A DNA stretch of 64,000 nucleotides from Mansonella perstans (taxonomy: Eukaryota; Nematoda; Chromadorea; Rhabditida; Onchocercidae). Below the pieces are notes generated by a model. That model was not told the origin of the DNA, did not search any database, and was given only the letters and a program-made list of their open reading frames with translations. This document shows, piece after piece, positions 38,242 through 50,105 of this stretch. The first letter of the stretch is position 1; the number at the start of each line of letters is the position of its first letter. The position numbers and the translations under genes were made by a program. The stretch is from positions 230,698-294,697 of the forward strand of contig JBAMDO010000047.1 of NCBI GenBank assembly GCA_037074765.1, given 5' to 3'.

Positions 38242-39509
38242 ATGGCTGGCTTTATTATGAAGCAAATGGTTGGTGGGAAATTGAATGAGATGAAAGGTAT
38301 GACATTTATTAAGATTTCAAAATACTTTCTCAATCTTTGTTAAATTTTTTTTTAACTTACAAATAAAATCTTTTAAGATAAAATTACATCTTTAAAAAAA
38401 TGGACACCCCATAATTCAGAAAATGATCAATTGTAAATTATCCTGAACAACCTATGTAAATTAACAATTACTTTCATATTCGATAGGTGGGATCGATAAA
38501 TTGACTGGTGATAAAGATGCCGAGGGTGGCGAAAAAACAGAATTTGGCGAAGATCCAGAAGTATAACTTTAATGCTTGACTTCTTATTTAATTTTTCTTT
38601 TTTTTTTTTCATTTTTCTTCCATATTCCAACCAAAGAAAAAATTAGCACTAAATATTCATATTTAGTCGATACTTTGCTACCATTTTATCGATCACGTTT
38701 ACGAGCCTTCACGATTATTGCAATTTGTTCAACTATTTTATTTATTCCAGTAAGGAAAAGTAGAAATTTTGAAATTTTGCAATGAAACAACGTTAATAAA
38801 TTGCCCATTGATAGGTTGTAGCAGCACGACTAGAGCAAGAAGAACGACGGAAAGAACGTCATCGTAAAATGGAACGAGAACGTGAGAAAATGCGTCAAGA
38901 CATACGTTCAAAAGTATCAAATTATTTAAATAATTTGTTTGTTTGATTTTTAAAATGAAAGAAAGAAAAAGAAAAAAATTTAAGGAATTTTTTATCCAAT
39001 AATTCTTAGCATAAATTTTCACAACATTAAATTATCATTTCTTTTTAAATTATTAATTAAATTCTTATTTTTATTCTCGTAGCTATTTCTAGTATAATAT
39101 CCAAAAGAAAGAAGACGGTATCAGCAGTCTACCATTTGATATATCAATGGATGGTCGTATCGTTGGTTCGTCAGTTAAGAAAACTCCGCAACAAATCGCT
39201 CAAGAAATGGAAAATGACGATAGTATCATTTTCTGCTGATAATTTTTTGATATTTTCATTTGAATTATATAATTTGTTACTTTCTTTTTAAAATTCATGT
39301 TTAATTATATTTCATTAGTTAATTTGATTCACTGAGCGAAAAATGCAAAAAATTGTTTTTCATTGGAAAAAACGTAATAAATAAAAACTCATATGAAAAC
39401 TTTAGGTCTCCTTGGTCAACTTGGCCTATCAGAACAGGTGGAAAAAGCAAAAACTGCAGTGAATGAAGCACTGGAAACGGTGAAAGGATTTTTACCGTTT
39501 GGAAAATGA
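38242..39509 (+). CDS. cpx-1: Complexin
   Basis: Five exons (38242-38296, 38487-38560, 38815-38913, 39093-39222, 39406-39509), all in phase, give 153 residues, the usual complexin size. Complexin binds the assembled SNARE bundle at synapses and clamps or promotes vesicle fusion. Seen here are the conserved N-terminus MAGFIMKQMVGG, the EDPEVVAARLE accessory-helix start, the SNARE-binding central helix RKMEREREKMRQDIRSKY (about residues 61-78), and a C-terminal amphipathic segment ending KGFLPFGK that matches the membrane-binding tail of worm complexin. There is no CAAX box, unlike some insect forms. Start chosen at the ATG matching the family N-terminus. Confidence 0.95.
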
Positions 39510-41723
39510 AGCTATAAAATTGTAAAATTGGAAACAGATAAAAATAACTGTTTAATATTTGACTTTTAAATTTTTGATTCTTTTCAGATTATTTAAAAAA
39601 GAGAAGAGAAACGTTATTGCTAATTGAAATCTTTTTTTAACTCAAAAATTCCCATAAAACAATGTAAATTTTCATAAAATAGCTGCACATCAGAAGATTC
39701 TACAATGTAAATGAAAAAATTATTACACAGTGTGAAATTAACAAGCTAAGTGAAAGATGTCTTACTGAAGATATTTTCTAAACAAAATCAATAATTATGA
39801 AGCACATTTTGTTTTTGGCTAACCACTGAAAAGTCTATAAATACTTTTAAATAATCTGAAGCGTATATCTTTTTCCCAGTGGTTATGTTTGATTAATTTT
39901 GATTCAATTATACTCTTGGAAAAGCTTTTATATGTCCTTTTATATGATTATATGTTGACAATTTTCCATCTTTGCTTTTTTTTTGTTCTTTTACTGCTAT
40001 CCTGAAAAAAGACACCTCTCATTCTATTGAACTGAATTTTTCATTTTACAAGCAATTTTTTGGTTTCAGAAAAAAAGACAAAAAATTTATTTTAGACTTA
40101 ACACTAACAGAAAAGTGACCAGTTCATTGTAATTAAATAATTCTGACATTACAAATTTAAACAAAATTGTGAAATTTTTTTATTAAAAAAGAAAATAGTT
40201 GAATTTTGTAATTTTTTCTATTAGAAAAAAAATTCTAAGTGTTTCTTTTTCTCTGGGAATTTCATTTTTAGCCCTAATAGCTGCTGCAGAAATGAGCATA
40301 ATTATCTTGAGCAACAAATTTATTGCATTCATTTATACGATGAAGAGATGAAGTAAATTATGTTTTTGGTGTAAAAATGCATTACGGTTAATGTTTCAGG
40401 CTTCAATGCTTAATTACAGTGTATGTTGAGAAAATATTAATTGATTATTTTGTATAAGTTTCACTCATCATTGTTAGCCTTTTGTTACATCCATTCATAG
40501 TGTTAATACGCCCATAATTAATTAATTATTATGAGTTTTTTGTAAAAAAAAAATGCGATTTTTGATCTCATTTTCGTCCATGTATAAAAGATTTTTAATT
40601 AAAAATTTTATTGAGCATACTTTTTTCTTCAAAACTAAGAAGAATAATTTAAAATTTTAAGAAATGAATTTTCTCTATTTTTGTTTTTGTTAAATGTTTA
40701 CAAAAATTTTGCAAATATTATCCGAAAAAAGTATTTTTCATTTATTATTCAGTTCCTGAAATGAATGGCAGGAAATCGAATTTGGATTTGTAAAAGTTAT
40801 GTGCTAAATTACTTATTGCCAAATTACTTAATAAAATTATGTAGAATGTTATTGGCTTCATCAATAGCATAAGGTTTGATAAGTCTCACCTTTTTAAACG
40901 AATTTTTAAATATAAATTTTGCTTGGAGTCATAATCCCAGGAATTTTTCGAAACAAAATTTGATGATAATGAAATCTGTGACGAAAAGAAATAGCAATAA
41001 ATATTAATCCATTCCTCATTGTAATTAATTAATGGCTTCCGTCGATTTCATATTGTAATAAACTGATATATATACATATATATATGTTAAATTAAAACTT
41101 AATTATTGTGATTAATTCTTTTTTTTCGGAAAAAGCTTAGAATTTATTGAGAATAGTATGTGTCATAATGGTATGTCAAACTTTGATAAAGGTTTTTTAC
41201 GTATGAGAGAATTAAAAGCATTTTTTTACATGTGTTACTGCGTTAATGTTGTTCATATTTGTTTCATCTAAAATCAAATAAAATTAAAAACATCCTATAA
41301 TGTTTAGAAAATTAGAAAATTTAATAATTAATTTGCAACAAACATCGTAGTATTTATGAATGAATTGCATAAGATAATATATAATAAAGATTTCAATAAA
41401 TAAAACTGTATTCACGTGCAAGACTATCACAGGCATATAGAGAAAAGCATATACTTTGTTAACGAAAATCTAAAATTCTTTGTTACAGCTTCTCGGTGAT
41501 TTAATCGAACAATAATATTTAATGATGTTATTGATCTGATAATAACAAAGATTGAAATAATATGAGCTTATTACTATCATGTTGCTAACTTCCGTTTCCG
41601 TGAAATTTTCTGACTTGAAATTGAAAAGTTGACGAAGAATCAAAAATTTGATAGTAGCTGCATCAGAAGGAAATCTTTTATAAAATTGGTATGAATTCCT
41701 CTCATTTGTTAGTGCATTAGTTT
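39510..41723. other. Intergenic region after complexin
   Basis: AT-rich DNA between the complexin stop and the convergent membrane-protein gene. Includes 3' flanks of both. No coding signal seen. Confidence 0.6.
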
Positions 41724-44574
41724 TTATGGCAAATATTTTTCTTCTTCAGCACGTTGTTCGAGCAGCACCGTCTGCGCCAGCTCACGTTTCGCCGTGCGAT
41801 TACGATGCTCACGGCATGTACGACATGAGCGTACCAGGAGTAATATCATTGTAAATAATATAATTATACCCAATAAGCCTATAAAAGATGATTTTGGAAG
41901 AAAACCACATTTTTCTGTAATTCATAGTAAAAGTTACTGGGAACTTGTATTTTTCAAAAAAGAGAATGAAAAAAACAGTAAAGAGTGACTTCCAAAAAAT
42001 GATATGGTGAATAAATTTCAAAAAAAAGAATGATCTATCTTTTTCATTGACTTTTTATTTTCAATTTCATTGACCTATTATTTTCAATATATATCTATGA
42101 TTACTTCAATAATTATTGATTTTTATTTAAAATGATTCCATTCATGGCATGACAAACAGCAATAAAAGCTGCTGACATTAAACCAACGAAAGTTAATACT
42201 AGGTAGATATTTTGGGTAAAATGCTTAACAAATAAAATATACCTAGAACAATAACAATGGCCAAGGTAGGAGTAATATGTATACCGTACAGCCTGATTGT
42301 AGTTGATTCCTCATGATGCACCGATGATTCATGCAGTGGATAACTGATATAATCAGAATGTTTTCCGTTATCGTGATTATCAGATATAATAGCCTCAACA
42401 ATTCTTTATATTACAACTATGTACAGTATTATGTTAAGGCTAAAAATAAAATTATCATAAAGCATCAACACAGTATTAATACAGTAATCAATACAGCAAT
42501 GTCCAAAGAGTTAGAAAAATTTTCCGAAATTTATAATAAACATTATTTACAGTTTTTTAAACACCCCAAATATGTATACAATGTTTAAAAATAAACTTAT
42601 CGATTTTCCGTTTCCGAAAAAAATATTGTTAAAATGCAACAAACTTCTTCCTGATCATAAATTAATGAGTTTTGATGAGCACAGATATGATAGGGATAGA
42701 AAGTTGGTGCATGACAAATGCACGTTGTGTTTGCATGCATATCAAATACTGGTTCACCATTGCGACATTGTAACTGATTGCAAAATGCAGTTGGTTGATT
42801 GAAACAGCATGCGCATCTGAAAATCTGATTTTTTCAATAATAATTTAAATATACAACAAAAATTTGTGAACAAACAAAAAGATTTACTCGCTTTTCATAT
42901 GTTCTCCTATCTTACAAACAACATATTTAAAAACATAGGTTAAAATTAATTAATTGTTGAATTTCGTCTATAACAAATATAATAATGACAATTGTGATGA
43001 TACTATTTCAAATTTATTAATGATTTAAGATCGACTAGCATCACTTATTATTATCTTTTCAAAATGACACATTAAAAAACAAACTCTTCATGCTGATTTT
43101 CAGGAGTGAAATAGCATTGTGTCATAAATTGTTGGCAGTTATTTTCCAACATAAGTTGCCTGAAAAATGAATTTATTATTTTTTATATATTACTATTATT
43201 TTAACACCGGACTAAAATAAAATTACTTTAGTTAAAATATATGGAAATTAACGAAATTTAGTAGGGATAAACTGAAAAATTAATTATATCAGTTTATGTA
43301 AATATATGCAAAATGAAAATGAAATGAGTATTTGTTGCAGCGATAAAAAGCAAGAATACATATTTAGTAAGTGCAAGCAATCTTAACCTGCAAATGCAAA
43401 CAATTGGTGGTTGTTCATTTTCATGCCGTTGCATTTCTGGAACAGCAAGCAATGATTTGTATCGTCCAATTTTTTTGCAAAAATGCGAACGCCAATCAAT
43501 TGCACAGCGACAAGTACGACCAAAAAGTCCAGCTAATGCAGGAGTGGCAATACGTGATGTTGCAAGTAATGATACTTAAAACATAAGTTAAGCGTAATAA
43601 AAAAATGAAAAAGGAAGCAAAGTCAAATCATAAGAAAGCGAAACATAATTAATAATAGATTTAGTAATTAAATAAAGAGCAAATGGGAAAGCTGAAATAA
43701 ATCCAAAATTGACAGATTTGGAAAATGAACTTTTTAAAAGTCTCTCGTTCACTAAAGTTTGGCAACACAGCATAAATAAGAAGAATCAAAAGATTGAAAA
43801 TTAGGACGATGGCAAGAATGGTTATCAAATACTAATTGAAAATTAATCGATATTTTAAGCAGTTAAAAGAATTAGCAATGATTTGATGACATGTTGACTA
43901 ATTAGTGAAAAAAAAAATTAGTGCTGATATATGCATACGACAGAAGTAAACGATGTTTATTGCTGATAATTGCTTGATTTGAATATTTTCATTTATTAGC
44001 TAATATTACAATGAAATCATAATTTTTCTTATCATAATTTTTTACGAATCATTTTACTTGCGGCACTAAATATTCTACTCTATACCTGTTTACTGTATTT
44101 ATCTTTATTGTAACGAAATACATTGCATATGATTTAATTAAAAATATGATTTAATTAGTTGACATCAACACTAACCGCTGTTTAATTCACAATATCCATT
44201 GTTACCATTTTTCAACTTCGCCGTCACTAATTGTATTGGCGAATGCACAATTGTTACTGCTAATAGTAGTAATAGAATGAAAGGAAATGATCGTAATTTA
44301 TACCATTTCCAATAAAATTTCTCTTTTTTATATTTATTTCTTCCATTTCCCACTTCCAATGCTCTATCATTTGGTGATCTTTCATATCGCAATATTTCCA
44401 TACTTTTAATATTCGAAATAATTTCTTCCTCAATTTCGGCAATCTTCAATAGTTAAATTGTGGAAATTTCAGCATTCAACAAAAAAATTTCAGTTAATAG
44501 TTTACCTGTGCAAATTGAACAATTCCATTGAAATCATAGAATTTGCTTGTGCTTGGGAAATTTTTACACCACAT
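41724..44574 (-). CDS. Unrecognised membrane-anchored cysteine-rich protein
   Basis: Seven exons in transcript order: 44506-44574, 44176-44443, 43388-43574, 43085-43159, 42645-42816, 42243-42393, 41724-41878; phases join and give 358 residues. A basic N-terminal part is followed by a hydrophobic segment (about residues 76-90, FPFILLLLLAVTIVH) that is a signal sequence or anchor. A roughly 200-residue ectodomain has about 16 cysteines (CRCAIDWRSHFC, VCICRQ, CACCFNQPTAFC, CICHAPTFYPYHIC). A second transmembrane segment (near 297-325) precedes a 35-residue basic tail starting RSCRTCREHR. The first exon is uncertain; translation could start at residue 38 (MEILRY). The acceptor of exon 6 (TTGTTGAG) is weak. 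An alternative last exon may lie at 42113-42198. I do not recognise a named family; a cell-surface protein is the only safe inference. Confidence 0.65.
42113..42198 (-). other. Possible alternative last exon of the membrane protein
   Basis: After an acceptor (ACCTAG) the segment continues in phase from the same donor (end of exon 6 at 42243). It encodes a hydrophobic stretch (VLTFVGLMSAAFIAVC) and then stops after NKNQ. Using it would give the same ectodomain and a transmembrane segment but only a short tail. It lies between exons 6 and 7 of the main model. Confidence 0.35.
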
Positions 44575-46826
44575 GATCGGTTTATTTGGAACTGCAAATT
44601 TCATAGAACATTCATCTATCATTAATTATGCACCATTTTTTATGCTGCTGATTAATCAATAATTCCAAATCTGCAAATTAATTTTAAATTTAACTTGAAA
44701 AAAATTAAAGTCTATTTTAATTGGCTTTTATTTAAAAATTTGTGCGAGCACAGTGCTTTCCGACGAAAAAAAATAGTTATGTTATCCAAACATCCCAATA
44801 AGAATAAAAAGATAAATTGGCCAAACATTTTGAAGAAGAAATAAAAAATCATATGGCCAAATATTTCGGTAAAAACAAAAGGATAATTTTAGTCATTTTT
44901 TTGGCCTTTTTTGACGATATGGCATGTAGGACTGAAATATAAAAATCATCATCTCACAATGCACAAACATCTAGTTTTTCCCTTTGGATGCATTTACTGA
45001 TGATAGAATTTGATATTTTACAGCGAAAGAATATAAAAGGATGCAATTTACATTTCTCTTATTAAATTGTGTAAAAATAATCGAATAAAAATGATCTTTC
45101 AGGAGATAAAAATTTACTTAAATTTTAAAATCTTCTAACAAACAACAAAACAGTATATTTTTAATGCATTCTCATTCAAAAAAGAGCTACCTTTTTTGAC
45201 TTTACTTATTAAAAACAACACAAGCATTGACTTTAATTAATTTTAAATTTTAAAAATCTCAACTACTTGAATAATGGCTTAAGAAAATGAATTACAATTA
45301 AAAATAAATTTAAAACGATTGAAGGGAAGAGTAGTGGTATTACTAAAATTAGAATAAGTATCAGTAAAAAAAAAAACTACAATATTTTGCCATCAAATAT
45401 GAAGAAACATTAAACATAGTTCAATTAAAATTAATTTATTTTATAATTTTCAAACTTTCGTATGCACATATAGCTTTAACTATGACATAACTAAAATCAA
45501 ATTTTATGGACGGATGAAATAGAATCCTAATTGTAGTTGTGTTTTAAGTTAACATAAATGCAAGTACGTGAAAATAAAATGGATTGACTTAATCATATAG
45601 CAACGTCTAATTTATCGATAAGTTAAATAAGTCCAATATGACTTACTTACCCATACATCAGCATTTCCATAGTTAAATCAGTAAGAAAATATTTCGAGAT
45701 AAATAATAATAAACTATGAAAATAATAAGACGGTATAATGGAGTAATGGAATTTAAAACATAAAAACTACGAAATACTAAAAAAAGGACACTAATAAATA
45801 ACAAATCAATAAAATGTACGCTTAAATATATGTTAGAAATTCAAAAAGAAAGAAAGAAATTTAATGCCTAAAGAGTCGATCCATTTCAATTACGTTAGAA
45901 GCAAATGGACATTTGAGTTTGTCATAACAATGCTATCCTGAATAATCAGTATGCTTATAGATTAATGCAAAAGAAAATAGCATTCTATTAATAACTTTCC
46001 ATTACTAATTACTACTATGGTAAGTATAATTTCTAATTTGTCTTGAAATTTAAACTTGCATAAATGTGGTAGCTCTTGTCTGATTTAAAGAAAAATCCCT
46101 AAAGAAAATGCGCATAAATTAAGTTTATTGCTAGGATTAATTGATAGCAGCTATAAAAAGCAAAAACAATGTTGTTTGTAAGGAAAGGCGATAATTTACA
46201 ATGTCAATCTTTTATTCGTAATTCAGACATTATTTGTCAGAATATTTAACTATTTTGATAAACTACAACTTTGTTCAACACAATATTATTTCATATTCAG
46301 TAAAATTTTATTTAAAACACTAATAGTTTTTGTGGAAAAGCGAAACATTCAATTCGTTGATTTGCGACGAAAGAAGTAAACAAATAATGAAGAGAGTTTA
46401 AATGAGACAAATAATGAATAGAGTTTAAACGAGACGAATAATAAATAGAATTTAAACGAATGAAAATTTAACTAAATATGAAAGTAACAATCAAAGAATG
46501 AGGGAATAAACGATTGAAAAATGTATAAATATCTTCATACGCGATAATAATTCCATAATTACAATTACTAAACCATTATGGACATATTATTTTAATTATT
46601 TTCGTTTATAAGGAAGATATTGAATTAGCAGAAAAGTAATAACTAAAATTTGATAATTTACAGACTGAATATATTATTTTGATGTTTGTTGCGTATTTAA
46701 TGTACTTAATTATTAATTAGCTGTTAGTAATTTATTGCTCTGTGCATGTTTTTACCTATTTCATGCTAAAGTAATAATGTCTGATAAAAAACAATTAGAG
46801 TTTTTTTATTTCAATTCAAAACGGCC
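44575..46826. other. Intergenic region
   Basis: AT-rich, with a short 27-base tandem repeat near 46391-46460 (units containing GAGTTTAAA and GAGAC, about 2.7 copies). No gene recognised. Confidence 0.55.
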
Positions 46827-47958
46827 AATAAAGTAGTGAGGGAAGTAACCTGCGCATACACAGTGAATAGTGTAGAAAAAATGCGACAATGGTTCGACAA
46901 AATTTTGCAAAAAGAAGAAATTTGAGCTGAATATTCTCGAAAACAGACGATGACTATTTAAATGCAATTAAGGGAATTGGTCCTCGAGCGATCAAAACGA
47001 AAGATTATGTAATCGTTCGGCATTTCAAAAAAATTGAAGATGAAATGCCAGTAAGTTGTTGTACTGCAAAATCAAAAAAAATTTGAATTATTACTTTTTT
47101 CATTTCGAACATAAAGAATCTTTTTTCGACAGAATTTTGACATACGACAAAAAACTGATTTTATAATACAATTAGCAACAGTTCTCCCAGTATAAATCGA
47201 TCAATATTTCAGGAGTTGAACAAATTAACTTATAAATCTTGTCTGATTTACCAAAGACCAAATATACTTTGCTTTTGCTGGCCACCTATCATATCCACAG
47301 ACATTTCAGCAGCTTTTTGCACGGAAAGTAATTCCACAACCAACAAAATGCAAAAAATGTTTTCCAAAAATTTGTCGAATTCCAAACTGCACAGGTTTCT
47401 ATGCCATAGAAAAAAAATAAACTCATTTGTCATTCGCAAAAATGTTTCAATTGTTACAGTCCTTAACATTTTATTGAATATTTCGGCCTATTCACAATGA
47501 TTTGAAGATGACAATTTAAGAAGCATAAATATTTCTGCATCAATTTATTTTATATTGGCACTTGTCAGATGAGATTCATTTATTCTAAGGAAAGAATGAA
47601 TAATAAAAAAAATTCTAATACTTCGTTTTATCTATATTTGTTTGTAATATTTAAGCATTTGCTAGCCATGTATCACTTTCAGGGACTACGAACTAAACTT
47701 ATCATTGTTATTTACCACCATTTTTAAATTTCTGCTATATATAAGTATTGCTTAAAAAAATGCTTAAGTTTAATTTGGAATCATTTAAACAGATATTTCA
47801 AATACGAACAGTTGAGTAATTATTTGGTGCAACAGAAGTTATCAGAAGAAATCTTTTTTGAAATATTTTTGCCAAAAGTTTTGGAGTTTTCTTCCACGCA
47901 ATTTGATAAATTTAAGACGGAAATTGTCAGTTCAAACAGAATTCCTGGTTGTGCGAAA
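46827..47958 (+). pseudogene. Broken coding-like region of unknown family
   Basis: Four plus-strand segments look coding but do not join into one intact frame. Segment 46827-46922 (SVEKMRQWFDKILQKEE) ends at TGA. Segment about 46940-47050 is in another frame (DYLNAIKGIGPRAIKTKDYV) and ends at a GTAAGT donor. Segment 47255-47413 contains YFAFAGHLSYPQTFQQLFAR and a CxxC pair. Segment 47793-47958 follows an ACAG acceptor, is open for 55 codons (YEQLSNYLVQQKLSEEIFFE) and ends at a GTAATA donor. The frame change between the first two argues for a decayed gene; missed introns are possible. The family is not recognised. Confidence 0.35.
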
Positions 47959-50105
47959 GTAATAATATTTTTGGGTAAATCATAAAAATTTTTAAATCAA
48001 AAATGTTCATATTTATATAAAAGGAGCGCAAATATCAAAAATAAAATATGAAAATTTCGAATAAATATGAATGATATGCAAACTTGGAATAATTATGAAT
48101 GATATGACAAAACGTGCAAACTTGGAATAATTATGAATGATATGACAAAACGTGCAAACTTGGAATAATTATGAATGATATGACAAAACGTGCAAACTTG
48201 GAATAATTATGAATGATATGACAAAACGTGCAAACTTGGAATAATTATGAATGATATGACAAAACGTGCAAACTTGGAATAATTATGAATGATATGACAA
48301 AAGGTGCAAACTTGGAATAATTATGAATGATATGACAAAACATGCAAACTTGGAATAATTATGAATGATATGACAAAACGTGAAAACTTGGAATAATTAT
48401 GAATGATATGACAAAACGTGCAAACTTGGAATAATTATGAATGATATGACAAAACGTGCAAACTTGGAATAATTATGAATGATATGACAAAACGTGCAAA
48501 CTTGGAATAATTATGAATGATATGACAAAACGTGCAAACTTGGAATAATTATGAATGATATGACAAAACGTGCAAACTTGGAATAATTATGAATGATATG
48601 ACAAAACGTGCAAACTTGGAATAATTATGAATGATATGACAAAACGTGCAAACTTGGAATAATTATGAATGATATGATGAGACTTGAAGAGTTGCGAATT
48701 GTCAACATTCCAAAAAAAAAAATCATTTGGGAAATTATGAAAAACTTTAGGTAATGTCATTTCAAATGTAATATGCAGCGAAACGAATACTATAGTAATC
48801 ATGTTTTCATCATATCACAAGAATTTAAGAAAGATAAAAATAAAGTGACACGGTTGAAAATAGTGAAATATTAGATGCGTTACTAACTATCTCAGTACAA
48901 AACAATAATCCATTAAGAACATGCTTAATGACCTTCCTTATACTTAATATCCATCTATTTGCTCTTGTTTTAAAAACAATGACTGAAACAAAAATCAACA
49001 ATATTATGGCATTGTTACCACTTTTTAGAAAACAGAATTCAGATTTAAAGTGAAAAAAACATAAAGTTTGACCTTTTTCCCAAGGCATTGTACTTCATTA
49101 ATACTTTCGCATTTCATTCCATACTTATAATTAAACTTCCATTTGGCAAATGAATGGCTGAATTCCATTCGATTCTTTATTAAATTATGCTAGCAAGCGG
49201 GATAATAGCATTCATTAAAATTTACATTTAAACACTACCTTAACGCTTAATAATTAAACGAACTTCCTTCACTACAGAAAAACGGAATGAATAAAATTAT
49301 CTCTTCCTTTTGTTGATGGTAAGCTTATCGAATAAATGCTAAGATTTAAAACGAAAAAAAAAAGATCTAATATTAAATCCTTATGCATACTGGCCTTATG
49401 TGAAATATTCTAGTTTGATCAACTCATACCTTATAAGTTACTATCGAAAAAAGGGTAAACAATCATATTTAAACGAGCATTATGTCGTAAAACTTTCCCA
49501 AACTTGTACCAAAAAATTCCATTGCATTTATGGTACTACCTCTATTGATTTCATTATATGCTATAAAAACAATTCAAATATAAATATTTTAATCGTCGTC
49601 ATCAATCAATAATAAAAATCAACACGAAAACTAATGCAAAAGTCAATAATGATAGGCAGTAAATTGATAAAAATAATATTTCGTCGCAAACTTTAAGTAG
49701 CATCAATGAAAACAAATTTATCCTTATTTGTTCTAGCGCAGAAAATTTTGTAAACAGAGAATGACCATGCTATTTTGATCATAAACTTTAAAAACAATAT
49801 TTGTCATTCATTTTAAAGAACAAATTGACAAAACCATGAGTATTCTTTGAAACAATCGAATAAATAATATAATTTAAACAATACACACCATTCACAGTTG
49901 CCCTTAGTAATATTTGAAAAAGCCAAAGAAGCACGTTTCATCGCTTCTTCCCTCTCTCATTCTCTATTTTGGCAACAGATTGATAATTGGCCAAGTTTCA
50001 TGAATCGATTTTTAAGCCTGATGGATTATTTCTTTTGATTTATAAACATTCGCCTTCCCGAAAATTCACAAAAACCATATTAATAACCAACAACTTTCGA
50101 GCGAT
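47959..50105. other. Intergenic region containing a minisatellite
   Basis: Apart from the 38-bp tandem array (48083-48676), this is AT-rich DNA without coding signals, ending at the 3' end of the minus-strand TBC gene. Confidence 0.6.
48083..48676. repeat. 38-bp minisatellite, about 16 units
   Basis: Sixteen unit starts (CTTGGAATAATTATGAATGA...) occur exactly every 38 bases from 48083 to 48653, the last unit being partial. Units are almost identical; I saw only single-base variants (for example AAGGTGC, AACATGC and CGTGAAA forms in the middle). There is no spacer diversity and it lies outside any gene model. The near-perfect homogeneity implies recent expansion or gene-conversion-like turnover. 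Confidence 0.97.

Noticed and set aside
41809..42021. 70-codon minus-strand frame at the end of the membrane-protein gene
   Set aside because: It overlaps the true last exon in the wrong frame; the correct frame is fixed by the transmembrane segment and the phase of the preceding exon.
48083..48676. Regularly spaced repeats resembling a CRISPR array
   Set aside because: The units are directly abutting 38-bp copies with no variable spacers, and the genome is eukaryotic.
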